From Prauserella cavernicola (lineage in GTDB: Bacteria; Actinomycetota; Actinomycetes; Mycobacteriales; Pseudonocardiaceae): DNA of 64,000 nucleotides. Under the pieces are notes generated by a model, which saw nothing but the letters and a program-made list of their open reading frames with translations, was not told where the DNA came from and made no database searches. The stretch spans positions 930,001 to 994,000 of the forward strand of contig NZ_JAENJH010000001.1 of the NCBI RefSeq assembly GCF_016595675.1. Direction: 5' to 3'. The position numbers were made by a program, and so were the translations under genes. Shown here piece after piece: positions 1 through 8,029 of the stretch. The number at the start of each line of letters is the position of its first letter. Position 1 is the first letter of the stretch.

Positions 1-2
1 CC

Positions 3-2462
3 GAGCGCGAGTCCGCACGGCGCAGGCAGGCCGAGCCCGCCGGTGACCAGGGAACGGACCCGGGCGACTCGGGCCTCGTCGTCGCCGCGGCGGAGGAACT
101 CTCCGGTCCGCTCACCCCCGCACTGGCCGCCGGAGCCGGTGTGTCGGCCAGCCTCGGGTCGGTCACCGATGCCGTGCTGATCACGGGCGTGCTCGCCGTC
201 AACGCGCTCATCGGTGGCGCGCAACGGGTCGCGGCCCAGCGCGAGCTGCGCAGGCTGCTCGACACGAGCGCGCTGCGCGTGTCGCTGCGCCGACCGGACA
301 GCACCCGCCCCGAGCGGGTCGAGCTGCTGGCGCCGGGCGACGTGCTCGAACTCGCCGCGGGCGACGCCGTGCCCGCCGACTGCAGGCTGCTCGAGGCGCG
401 GTCGCTGGAGGTGGACGAGTCCAGCCTCACCGGGGAGTCGCAGCCCGTGGCGAAGACCGCGCGCCCGTCGGCGGCGCGGGCGATCGCCGACCGCACGTCG
501 ATGCTCTACCGGGGCACGGTCGTGGTGGCGGGCAGCGCGGTGGCGGTGGTGGTGGCGACCGGCGCCCGCACCGAGGCCGAGCGCGCGGTGCGCGGCGACG
601 GCGAGCGCGCCCCGGTCACGGGCGTCGCCGCACGGCTGGCGGAGCTGACGCGCACGACCCTGCCCGCCACGATCGGCGCGGGAACCGGGCTGCTGCTCGT
701 GGATCTGTTGCGGCGCAGGGGTTTCACCCGCTCACTCGGCCGCGCCGTGAGCCTGTCGGTGGCGGCGGTGCCCGAAGGACTCCCGTTCGTCGCGACCGTC
801 GCCGAGCTCGCCTCGGCCCGCAGGCTCGCCTCCCGGGGCGTGCTCGTGCGCAGCCCGTCGACGATCGAGGCGCTCGGCCGGGTCGACGTGCTGTGCTTCG
901 ACAAGACGGGGACCCTCACCGAGGGCCGGATCCGGCTGCGCGCGGTCTCCGACGGCACGCGGACCCTGCCGCTGTCCGAGCTCACCCCGGAGTTGACCGA
1001 CGTGCTCGCGGTCGCGGTCCGCGCCGGCCCGTGGCGCGACGGGGACGCGGCTCTGCACGCGGCCGACACCGCCGTGCAGGCGGCGGCCGAGGAACTCGGC
1101 GTCGGTGCCGAACACGGGTTAGGCGGCCTGGACTGGCTCGACGAGCTGGGCTTCGAACCGTCGCGCGGCTACCACGCGGTGCTCTCCGCCGCGCTGGACG
1201 GCTCGGTGCTCAGCGTCAAGGGCGCACCGGAGGCCGTCCTGCGCGCGTGCACCCGGCTGCCCGCAGGCCGCGGGCCGCTCGACGACGACGCGCGGGCCGC
1301 GATCGAGGCCGAGGTCTCGCGCCTGGCGAGCCACGGCTACCGCGTGCTGGCGGTGGCGGAGCGCCGCGCGTCCTCCGCACCGGAACTGCTGACCGCCCGG
1401 GTACGCGAGCTCGAGTTCCGGGGCCTGCTCGCGCTCGCCGACCCCGTGCGGCCCACCGCGGCCGCCGCCGTGGCCGAGCTGCGCACGGCCGGTGTCGACG
1501 TCGTGATGCTCACCGGCGACCACCCCGGCACCGCCGAGGCCATCGCCACCGAACTCGGCCTCGGCGACGGCGGGCGGGTGCTGACCGGAGCCGAGGTGGA
1601 CGACACCGGCGACGACGAGCTGGCCGCGCGGCTGCGGGACGTCGCGGTGGTCGCGCGGGTCAGCCCGGCGCAGAAGGCGCGCATCGTGCGAGCGCTGCAC
1701 CGGGCGGGGCGGGTGGTCGCGATGACCGGCGACGGCACCAACGACGCCCCCGCGATCCGCCTCGCGCACGTCGGCATCGCGGTGGGAGCCAAGGCCACCG
1801 CGGCGGCCAAGGAGTCCTCGGACCTGCTGATCACCGACGACCGCATCGAGACGATCACCGACGCGCTGGTCGAGGGCCGCGCGATGTGGGCCTCGGTGCG
1901 CGACGCGCTCGCGATCCTGCTGGGCGGCAACCTCGGCGAGGTCGCGTTCACCGTCGTCGCGGGTCTGTTGAGCACCCGGGACGCCCTCAACGCCCGGCAG
2001 CTGCTGCTGGTCAACCTGCTCACCGACGTGCTGCCCGCGATGGCCGTGGCGGTGCGACCGCCGCCGGGCGTCGAGGCGCGGGAGCTGCTGGAGGAGGGCC
2101 CCGACGCCTCGCTGGGCGGCGTGCTCACCCGCGAGGTCACCGTGCGAGCGGTGACCACGGCCGCCTCGGCGCTGGCCGCCTGGCTGCTGGCCCGGCCGGT
2201 GAGCACCGGCAACCAGGCGGCCACCACGGGGCTCGTCGCGCTCGTCGGCGCCCAACTGGGACAGACGATGGCGGTGCGCGGCCGGACCCCGCTCGTCCTC
2301 GCCGCGGGAGTCGGGTCGCTGGCGGTTCTGGTCACGGTGGTGCAGGTGCCCGGAATGAGCCGGTTCTTCGGGTGCAGCCCGCTGCTGCCGCACCAGTGGG
2401 GCGTCGGACTCGGCGCGTCGGCGGCGGCGATGGCGGCGGAGTGGCTGCGTCACCGCACGTGA
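3..2462 (+). CDS. Cation-transporting P-type ATPase, 3' part (5' end outside window)
   Basis: The reading frame is already open at the left edge, so the N-terminus lies outside the window. The visible part carries the actuator motif TGES (in SSLTGES), the PEGLP membrane motif, the phosphorylation motif DKTGTLT near 900-920, the nucleotide-binding KGAPEA, and the hinge motif TGDGTND near 1728-1745, followed by C-terminal membrane helices. All catalytic residues are present, so it should couple ATP hydrolysis to cation movement across the plasma membrane. PEGLP instead of a CPC/CPX motif argues against a heavy-metal P1B pump and for a type II or CtpI/CtpF-like actinobacterial pump; the ion cannot be decided. 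A strong hairpin follows the stop codon. Confidence 0.9.
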   Translation, partial: ERESARRRQAEPAGDQGTDPGDSGLVVAAAEELSGPLTPALAAGAGVSASLGSVTDAVLITGVLAVNALIGGAQRVAAQRELRRLLDTSALRVSLRRPDSTRPERVELLAPGDVLELAAGDAVPADCRLLEARSLEVDESSLTGESQPVAKTARPSAARAIADRTSMLYRGTVVVAGSAVAVVVATGARTEAERAVRGDGERAPVTGVAARLAELTRTTLPATIGAGTGLLLVDLLRRRGFTRSLGRAVSLSVAAVPEGLPFVATVAELASARRLASRGVLVRSPSTIEALGRVDVLCFDKTGTLTEGRIRLRAVSDGTRTLPLSELTPELTDVLAVAVRAGPWRDGDAALHAADTAVQAAAEELGVGAEHGLGGLDWLDELGFEPSRGYHAVLSAALDGSVLSVKGAPEAVLRACTRLPAGRGPLDDDARAAIEAEVSRLASHGYRVLAVAERRASSAPELLTARVRELEFRGLLALADPVRPTAAAAVAELRTAGVDVVMLTGDHPGTAEAIATELGLGDGGRVLTGAEVDDTGDDELAARLRDVAVVARVSPAQKARIVRALHRAGRVVAMTGDGTNDAPAIRLAHVGIAVGAKATAAAKESSDLLITDDRIETITDALVEGRAMWASVRDALAILLGGNLGEVAFTVVAGLLSTRDALNARQLLLVNLLTDVLPAMAVAVRPPPGVEARELLEEGPDASLGGVLTREVTVRAVTTAASALAAWLLARPVSTGNQAATTGLVALVGAQLGQTMAVRGRTPLVLAAGVGSLAVLVTVVQVPGMSRFFGCSPLLPHQWGVGLGASAAAMAAEWLRHRT

Positions 2463-2532
2463 CGCCGTGAGTGCCGCCGTCGGGCGTTCCGCTCGGATTC
2501 ACCGGCGGGACACCCGGCTCGTTCCACGCTCG

Positions 2533-2561
2533 TCACCCGCGACGGGGATGGTCGCGGGTGA
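2533..2561 (+). terminator. Hairpin terminator after the P-type ATPase
   Basis: A perfect 11-bp inverted repeat (TCACCCGCGAC at 2533-2543 and its complement at 2551-2561) with a 7-nt loop is followed by a T-containing run (CCGTTTCTC). It lies 70 bp after the ATPase stop and before the small ORF at 2591, so it probably separates the two transcripts. Confidence 0.6.
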
Positions 2562-2590
2562 CCGTTTCTCGTCAACTCAGGAGCCCCGCG

Positions 2591-2707
2591 ATGACCGACT
2601 TCTTCGCCACCGTTATCGCCAAGATCGCCGCGAACCTCATCGAATCCCTCGTGCTGCGGGTGGCCGAGGCACTGTTCGGCGGCACGCCCCGGCTCGCCGC
2701 GGCCTGA
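2591..2707 (+). CDS. Small amphipathic peptide, 38 aa, unknown function
   Basis: An ATG at 2591 is preceded by a clean AGGAG (2579-2583) with 7-nt spacing. The 38-residue product starts MTDFFATVIAKIAANLIES and continues as a mixed hydrophobic/charged helix (LVLRVAEALF) before an Ala-rich tail. It lacks a signal-peptide cleavage motif and looks like one amphipathic helix, so membrane association is possible. It is downstream of the ATPase terminator. No family was recognised. The good ribosome-binding site is the main support; it could also be a chance ORF. Confidence 0.4.
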   Translation: MTDFFATVIAKIAANLIESLVLRVAEALFGGTPRLAAA

Positions 2708-2794
2708 CTCCGGCAGCGCGATCCACTGTGGACCGGCCGTCGGCGGCACGCGCGACGGTCGAGATCGAGGCGTGCTTCTGCTAGCCTGCCTCCC

Positions 2795-2848
2795 ATGCGG
2801 CTGCCCCTAACGTCGAAGCGAGACGTAGTAGTGAGGCGCGCCGGCTGA
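2795..2848 (+). CDS. Leader peptide (17 codons) of a probable attenuator
   Basis: ATG at 2795 encodes MRLPLTSKRDVVVRRAG and a stop at 2846-2848. A promoter-like TAGCCT (2782-2787) ends 7 nt before the ATG, so the transcript is probably leaderless, as is common for actinobacterial leader peptides. Three consecutive Val codons (GTA GTA GTG) and a rare CTA Leu lie just before a perfect 10-bp hairpin whose left arm overlaps the last codons. The opening (MRLxLTxxR, then V..) also loosely resembles short leader peptides upstream of actinobacterial sulfur and amino-acid genes. The peptide is read from sequence only; its regulatory role is an inference. Confidence 0.5.
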   Translation: MRLPLTSKRDVVVRRAG

Positions 2849-2867
2849 ACCCAGGTCGCCGGCGCGC
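2836..2867 (+). promoter_or_regulatory. Attenuator-type hairpin overlapping the leader peptide
   Basis: GCGCGCCGGC (2836-2845) pairs perfectly with GCCGGCGCGC (2858-2867) across a 12-nt loop. The leader-peptide stop codon sits at the start of the loop, so a translating or stalled ribosome would decide whether the stem forms. No T-run follows, so the mechanism could be an anti-structure or Rho-dependent rather than classical intrinsic termination. Confidence 0.5.
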
Positions 2868-2948
2868 TGTCGGCGACCCCACGCTCACGGGGAACCCTTC
2901 TCGGGACCTGGCCCGGATCCTGTCGATCCTCGAAGCTGGAGATCCCCC

Positions 2949-3224
2949 ATGACCGTCGAACTCGGCACCTCGCCGCAGTCCCTGCGCGCGGCCTTTCCCA
3001 TGCGCCGTCGCATCGCCACCTACTTCACCGGTGGAGTCGAAGGCCTGTCCACCCTGTCCGCCGCGCTGCACGAAGGCGGCTACCAGGTGCACGACCTGAC
3101 CGTCGACATCCGCGACGGCGTCGCCGAGAGCAGCGTCGTGTGCACCATCCTGACCGCCGACCTCGACCAGCTGCTCGACGACCTGCGCGAGCTGCCCACC
3201 GTCGTCTCGGCCGAGCGGTTGTGA
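2949..3224 (+). CDS. Small ACT-domain-like protein (91 aa)
   Basis: The 91-residue protein has the beta-alpha-beta-beta-alpha-beta pattern of an ACT domain (YFTGGVEGLSTLSAAL, then VHDLTVDIRDG, VVCTILTADLDQLLDDL, VVSAERL) and little else. ACT modules bind amino acids and usually control biosynthetic enzymes or transcription; as a stand-alone domain it may act in trans on a partner. A GGAG (GCTGGAGATC) precedes the ATG by about 8 nt. It is the first gene after the leader peptide and hairpin at 2795-2867, which suggests control by amino-acid supply. The partner and ligand are unknown, and fold assignment is by pattern only. Confidence 0.6.
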   Translation: MTVELGTSPQSLRAAFPMRRRIATYFTGGVEGLSTLSAALHEGGYQVHDLTVDIRDGVAESSVVCTILTADLDQLLDDLRELPTVVSAERL

Positions 3225-3488
3225 CGCCGGGGCGTGTCGCGCGCGCCCTGGTGTTGATCGGATGAGCGCGCCGGGCCCCACCGCGCACCCCGCGGATCGC
3301 GTCAGCCCGGCCGACACGTGGCGGTGGCTGCCGCCGGTGGCGCTCGTGCTCGCGGCCGCGGGCGTGCCGGTCTGCTGTGCGGCTGGGTGAGGGCGTACAG
3401 GAGACCGATCTGGCTCGCCCACCTCGCCCGAACTCGGGCTCGGCGCCGCCACGGCGCTCTGGGCCGGGTACTGAGCCCGGCGAACGCA
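3225..3488. other. Intergenic stretch, possible decayed small membrane ORF
   Basis: This stretch holds no convincing gene. A 42-codon plus-strand ORF (3262-3390, start MSAPGPTAHP, one hydrophobic stretch VALVLAAAGVPV) has no good ribosome-binding site and ends in the middle of what looks like more coding-type sequence, so it may be the remnant of a small membrane protein. Confidence 0.25.
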
Positions 3489-3532
3489 CAGCGGCCCCGT
3501 GCCGGTCTCGCTGGACCGGCACGGGGCCGCTG
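3489..3532. terminator. Bidirectional hairpin between convergent transcripts
   Basis: A perfect 17-bp inverted repeat (CAGCGGCCCCGTGCCGG at 3489-3505; complement at 3516-3532) with a 10-nt loop lies 13 bp beyond the stop of the minus-strand aldehyde dehydrogenase. It can terminate that gene and any transcript arriving from the left. Confidence 0.75.
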
Positions 3533-3544
3533 TCACGTCCTCGC

Positions 3545-4981
3545 TCAGTGCGCGATGGCGACCGAGCGCGTGTTCAGGTATGCCTCCATCGCCTCGGGGC
3601 CGCCCTCGGAGCCGTAGCCCGAGTCCTTGACGCCGCCGAAGGGCAGCTCGGCCGACGGCATGGCGGGCATGTTCACCCACAGCATGCCGACCTCGACCTT
3701 GCGGGTCAGCTGGTCGGCCGTGGCCAGCGACCGGGTGAAGGCGTACCCGGCCAGGCCGTAGGAGAGCCGGTTGGCCTCGGTGATCGCGTCACCCAGGTCC
3801 TGGAAGCCGCGAATCGCCGCGACCGGGCCGAAGGGCTCCTCGTTGAACAGCTTGGCGTCGGCGGGGACATCGTCGAGCACCGTGGGAGCCCAGAAGTTGC
3901 CCGCGTCGCCGATGCGCGAGCCGCCCGAGAGCACCGTGGCGCCGCGCTCGACGGCGTCGGCGTACAGGGTGGACATCGCGTCGATGCGCCGGGAGTTGGC
4001 GAGCGGACCCATCTCGGTGCCGTCGGCCAGCCCGTCACCGACGTTGAGGCCGGTGGCGAACTCCGCCAGCGCCTTGGAGAAGTCCTGGCGCACGGAGTCG
4101 TGCACGAGGAACCGGGTCGGCGAGATGCAGACCTGGCCCGCGTTGCGGAACTTCGCCCTGGACATCGCCTTGACGGCGAGCTCGACGTCGGCGTCCTCGC
4201 AGACGATGACCGGCGCGTGCCCGCCCAGCTCCATCGAGACGCGCTTCATGTGCTGGCCGGCCAGCGCCGCGAGCTGCTTACCGACCGCGGTCGAGCCGGT
4301 GAAGGTGATCTTGCGGATCGCCGGGTGGGCGATCAGGTACTCCGAGATCTCGGCCGGGTTGCCGTACACCAGCGCGAGCACCCCGGCGGGCAGGCCGGCG
4401 TCCTGGAAGGCGCGCACGAGCGCGGCCGGGCTGGCCGGGGTCTCCTCCGGCGCCTTGACGATCATCGAGCAGCCCGCGGCGAGGCCCGCACCGAGCTTGC
4501 GCACGACCTGGTTGATCGGGAAGTTCCACGGCGTGAAGGCCGCGACCGGGCCCACCGGGTCCTTGACGACCAGCTGCTGGATCGCGGGGTTGGCGCGGTG
4601 CGGCACGGTGCGGCCGTAGACGCGGAAGCCCTCCTCGGCGAACCAGTCGATGATGTCGGCACCGGCGAGGATCTCGCCCTTGGCCTCCACCAGCGGCTTG
4701 CCCTGCTCCTGCGTCATCAGCGCGGCGATCTCGTCGGCACGGGTGCGGACCAGCTCGGCGGCCGTGCGCATGATCTTGCTGCGCTGCGCGGGCGTGTAGT
4801 CACGCCACACCTCGAAGCCGCGGCGCACCGAGTCGGCGGCGAGGTCGAGGTCCTGCCTGCTCGCGTGGGCCACGCGCCCGATGACCCGGCCGCTCGCCGG
4901 GTTCTGCACGTCGATCGTGCGCCCCTCGGCCGCATCCAGCCACTGATCGTCGATGAAGAGCTGGGTGTCTGGATAGGTCAT
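3545..4981 (-). CDS. NAD(P)-dependent aldehyde dehydrogenase, succinate-semialdehyde dehydrogenase-like
   Basis: A full-length (478 aa) aldehyde dehydrogenase superfamily enzyme that oxidises an aldehyde to the acid with NAD(P). Visible motifs are the N-terminal TPWNFPI, the cofactor-binding FTGSTAVGK, the general base Glu251 in MELGGHAP, and the catalytic Cys285 in GQVCISPTR. The 34-residue spacing between them is typical. The C-terminus ([15 protein letters not shown]) matches the succinate-semialdehyde / ketoglutarate-semialdehyde group. The start at 4981 was chosen over upstream in-frame starts because GGGAGG lies just upstream and the family N-terminus (LFIDDQW) follows directly. It is a single-gene unit with a terminator behind it, so the physiological substrate is not settled by context. 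Confidence 0.88.
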   Translation of the reverse strand: MTYPDTQLFIDDQWLDAAEGRTIDVQNPASGRVIGRVAHASRQDLDLAADSVRRGFEVWRDYTPAQRSKIMRTAAELVRTRADEIAALMTQEQGKPLVEAKGEILAGADIIDWFAEEGFRVYGRTVPHRANPAIQQLVVKDPVGPVAAFTPWNFPINQVVRKLGAGLAAGCSMIVKAPEETPASPAALVRAFQDAGLPAGVLALVYGNPAEISEYLIAHPAIRKITFTGSTAVGKQLAALAGQHMKRVSMELGGHAPVIVCEDADVELAVKAMSRAKFRNAGQVCISPTRFLVHDSVRQDFSKALAEFATGLNVGDGLADGTEMGPLANSRRIDAMSTLYADAVERGATVLSGGSRIGDAGNFWAPTVLDDVPADAKLFNEEPFGPVAAIRGFQDLGDAITEANRLSYGLAGYAFTRSLATADQLTRKVEVGMLWVNMPAMPSAELPFGGVKDSGYGSEGGPEAMEAYLNTRSVAIAH

Positions 4982-5173
4982 CGAGAAGCCTCCCTCGGGG
5001 CGTGCTCTCGCACGCGGCGTCTGCGGACGATGTTCGGCGCGACCGCGGCACCACGGGACCCTGCGGAGCGCGGCGAGGCGTTGCCACCACGACGGCGCCA
5101 CGCGGATCGAACCGGGATAGCGGTCGCCCCCCGACCGTATCGGCAACGGCGATCGCGCACGTCATGTGATCGG

Positions 5174-5389
5174 TCACGATCTCCGGCCGGGTGGCAGGAG
5201 CAGCAGCATCAGCGCGCCGAGGCAGCCGCTGCGCCGTGCTCCGGAACGGACCTCGAAGTCGCCACCCTCCTCGGCGCCGGGGTGCCGCCGCCGGTAGTGC
5301 AGCGCGAGACGCTCGGCGCCCTCGGCGTCGTCGCCCCACGGCGTGCGGTAGCCGCACTCGCCGCACCAGTACCTGAACTTTCCCGGCAT
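5174..5389 (-). CDS. Small zinc-ribbon-like protein with C-terminal hydrophobic tail
   Basis: The 71-residue product begins MPGKFRYWCGECGYRTPW, a CxxC knuckle followed by a His-containing helix (LALHYRRRHPG), which suggests a small metal-binding fold of the CxxC...HxxxxH type. The C-terminus (CLGALMLLLLPPG) is hydrophobic and may touch the membrane. A strong GAGGAGG precedes the ATG. It is upstream of, but on the same strand as, the aldehyde dehydrogenase, separated by about 190 bp. The role is unknown; the good start site and CxxC support a real gene. Confidence 0.65.
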   Translation of the reverse strand: MPGKFRYWCGECGYRTPWGDDAEGAERLALHYRRRHPGAEEGGDFEVRSGARRSGCLGALMLLLLPPGRRS

Positions 5390-5520
5390 CCTGTTCCTCC
5401 TCGCCTCGGCCGAGTCTCACCTCCGGCGCAGGTCAGGCACCAGGTCGACCACCTGCCATTCGTGGCCGGTCGACCTGACTAAGATCATCTGGCCCCACCG
5501 CCTTCCTGGAAGGACCCGAC

Positions 5521-7902
5521 GTGGCCAACCGGTTCGGTGTCCTCCTGCGCGACGCGAGACGGAAGGCCGGGCTGACCCAGGACGAGCTCGCCGTGCGCTC
5601 CGGGGTGGGTGTGCGGACCATCCGCAGGCTCGAGACCGGCAGCGGCACCGACCCGCGCATCGGCACCGTCACGCTGCTCGCCGACGCACTGGACGTCTCG
5701 CCCGACGAGCGCCGCCACCTCCTCACCGCCGCCGACGGCCGTGACCCCGGACCGGAACCGGCACCCGAGCAGGCAGGGACCCCGGCGCCCGCGCGCGAGC
5801 CCGAGCGGCCCGTGCGCCTGCCCGCCGTGCCCGCCGAGGTGGCGGAGGCCGCCGACAACCTGGCGAGGGTGATCGCGGCCCGGCTGCGGCGCGAGGAGGA
5901 GCTGCGCCGGGTGCACGACCCGTTCCCACTGCCCGTGCGGTGGAGGCAGGCACCGGAGCACCTCGCCGATCACTGGGACAACATCTGCCGCGTGCCCGCC
6001 GGCGTCACGGCCACCCCGCTCGACCTCTCCGGCGAGGTCCGCGACATCGCCCGCGCCTACCGGGACGTGCCGTCGCGACGACTCGTGGTGCTCGGCCGCG
6101 CCGGTTCGGGCAAGACGGTACTGACGCTGCGGTTCGTCCTCGACACGCTCGCCGCACGCGATGCGGGCGACGCCGTTCCCGTCGTGTTCAACATCGGCTC
6201 GTGGGACCCCACGGCGACGCCGCTGCGCACCTGGCTGGTCGACCTGCTGCACCGCGACCAGCCCGGTCTGGCCGCCGCTGCTCCCGGCGGGGCCACGCTC
6301 GCGGCCGTGCTCGTGGACACCGGGCGCATCCTGCCCGTGCTCGACGGCTTCGACGAGATCGCGGGCGGCCTGCACCGTCCCGCGCTGGAGGCGCTCAACG
6401 CCCTGTCGATGCCGCTGCTGCTGACCAGCAGGTTCGACGAGTACGAACGGGCCGTGACGGCGGTTGACGTGCTCACCTCGGCCGCCGTGGTGGAACTGAC
6501 CGACCTCACCCCCGACGACCTCGCCGGGTACCTCCCCCGCACCGCCCGCCGGGTCACCGCCGCCGACGGCGCCACCGGAACCCGGTGGGACGTCGCGCTG
6601 GCCGCGCTGCGCGAGCACGAACCCGCCGAGGGGAGCGCGGCGGCGCACCTCGCCACGGTGCTCACGACCCCGCTGATGGTCGGGCTCGCGCGCACCGTCT
6701 ACAGCGACTCCCGCGACCGCGACCCGGCCGGCCTGCTGGACACCACCCGTTTCCCCACCCCCGAGTCCATCGAGGAGCACCTGCTCGACACGTTCGTACC
6801 CACCGTCTACAGCGGCGAGGCGCCCTCGTCACGGGGCGGGGCCGCGCAGCGCGGCTGGGAGGTCGACCGGGTGCGGCGGTGGCTGGGCTTCCTCGCCGAC
6901 GATCTCGATCGGCGCGAGACGACCGACCTCGAGTGGTGGCGGATGGGTGGCCCGCTGCGCCGCTCGACCCGCGCCCTGCTCGTGACGGCCTTCGCGTGCC
7001 TGGGCACGACGCTGGCCCATTGGCTGTTCTTCACACCGACGGCAGGGCTCGTCTTCGGCCTTCCCCTGTCGTGGAGCCTCGTACTCATGGACGGGCTGCT
7101 CAGCGGCATGGTCGTCGGAGTCCCCATTGGTGTGGTGTTCCTGCTGACGGTGGTGCGCACGGGCGGAGTCGCGGAGCCGACGAGGATGCGGGTACGGCTG
7201 TTCGACCGGTCCAGCAGACAGCCGGGCTTCCCGCGCAAGGTCGCCGGCCGGTTCGCCGCGGGAGCACTCGGCGGTGTCATCGCCGGCGTCGCCTACGGCG
7301 TCGTGGGCATTTTCGTGAAAGCTCTCGCACCGTACCTGCCTCTCCCCTCCGACCCGGTCGCGCTGGTGCGGCTGCTCGTCACCGACTCGATCGTCTACGC
7401 CATCACCTTCGGACTCACCTGCGGTGTGGTGCTGGCTCTCGCCGCCGCGCTGGAGGCACCCGCCAACCTCACGACGGCGACCAGTCCTGCCGACCTGCTC
7501 TCGGCCGATCGCACGACGACATTGCGGCTGGCCGGCACGCTGGCGGTCACGCTCGCACTTGGAGTCACCGTCATCGGGTTCCCCGCGTCGGCCGTCGTGG
7601 ACGCCCTCGCCGGTTCTCAGTGGTTCGCGATCACGTGGGACGCGCTGGCCGGCCTGACGATCGGGGTCACGGGCGCGCTGGGCGCGGCCGTCGGCTACGT
7701 CGTGGCCTTCACGGCGTGGGGAGACTGGCTGGTGTTCACCCGCGTCCGCCTTCCGCTGCTCGGCAGGCTGCCGTGGAAGGTCAACGCGTTCCTCGACGAC
7801 GCCTACCGCAGGGGCGTGCTGCGCCAGTCGGGCGCGGTCTACCAGTTCCGCCACGCCCGGCTCCAGGAACACCTCGCGAAGGCCCATCGCACCGGCCGCT
7901 GA
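5521..7902 (+). CDS. HTH-NACHT ATPase with C-terminal multispan membrane domain
   Basis: The 793-aa protein starts at GTG 5521 after GGAAGGA. Residues 1-60 form an XRE-type helix-turn-helix (LTQDELAVRSGVGVRTIRRLE). A Pro/Ala-rich linker leads to a NACHT-type STAND NTPase with Walker A GRAGSGKT (192-199) and Walker B LPVLDGFDEI (271-280). From about residue 485 to 745 there are several membrane-spanning helices, then a short soluble tail ending RHARLQEHLAKAH, the R-H-x-x-LQE pattern often seen at the end of NACHT regions. NACHT proteins act as ligand-triggered switches, some in anti-phage defence; the DNA-binding front and membrane back here suggest a sensor linked to transcription. No effector nuclease or protease is visible. 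It stands alone between the zinc-ribbon gene and the ESX cluster. Confidence 0.85.
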   Translation: MANRFGVLLRDARRKAGLTQDELAVRSGVGVRTIRRLETGSGTDPRIGTVTLLADALDVSPDERRHLLTAADGRDPGPEPAPEQAGTPAPAREPERPVRLPAVPAEVAEAADNLARVIAARLRREEELRRVHDPFPLPVRWRQAPEHLADHWDNICRVPAGVTATPLDLSGEVRDIARAYRDVPSRRLVVLGRAGSGKTVLTLRFVLDTLAARDAGDAVPVVFNIGSWDPTATPLRTWLVDLLHRDQPGLAAAAPGGATLAAVLVDTGRILPVLDGFDEIAGGLHRPALEALNALSMPLLLTSRFDEYERAVTAVDVLTSAAVVELTDLTPDDLAGYLPRTARRVTAADGATGTRWDVALAALREHEPAEGSAAAHLATVLTTPLMVGLARTVYSDSRDRDPAGLLDTTRFPTPESIEEHLLDTFVPTVYSGEAPSSRGGAAQRGWEVDRVRRWLGFLADDLDRRETTDLEWWRMGGPLRRSTRALLVTAFACLGTTLAHWLFFTPTAGLVFGLPLSWSLVLMDGLLSGMVVGVPIGVVFLLTVVRTGGVAEPTRMRVRLFDRSSRQPGFPRKVAGRFAAGALGGVIAGVAYGVVGIFVKALAPYLPLPSDPVALVRLLVTDSIVYAITFGLTCGVVLALAAALEAPANLTTATSPADLLSADRTTTLRLAGTLAVTLALGVTVIGFPASAVVDALAGSQWFAITWDALAGLTIGVTGALGAAVGYVVAFTAWGDWLVFTRVRLPLLGRLPWKVNAFLDDAYRRGVLRQSGAVYQFRHARLQEHLAKAHRTGR

Positions 7903-7981
7903 CGCCTTTCGCCTGGTCAGCACCACCGGCCACGGATGGCCTCCTCGTGACCTTCCGCGCGAACGCCGCCCGCCGGGAGCA

Positions 7982-8017
7982 TTCCGGTCACGCCGAGAGA
8001 GCACTCGGTGACCGGAA
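7982..8017 (+). promoter_or_regulatory. Dyad symmetry upstream of the ESX cluster
   Basis: TTCCGGTCAC (7982-7991) and its exact complement (8008-8017), with a further GCCGAG/CTCGGT pairing inside, form a near-continuous 36-bp dyad. Its right end touches the GGAAAGGGG ribosome-binding site of the first ESX gene, so it may be a repressor operator or an RNA hairpin limiting translation. Confidence 0.45.
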
Positions 8018-8029
8018 AGGGGTTCTGGG

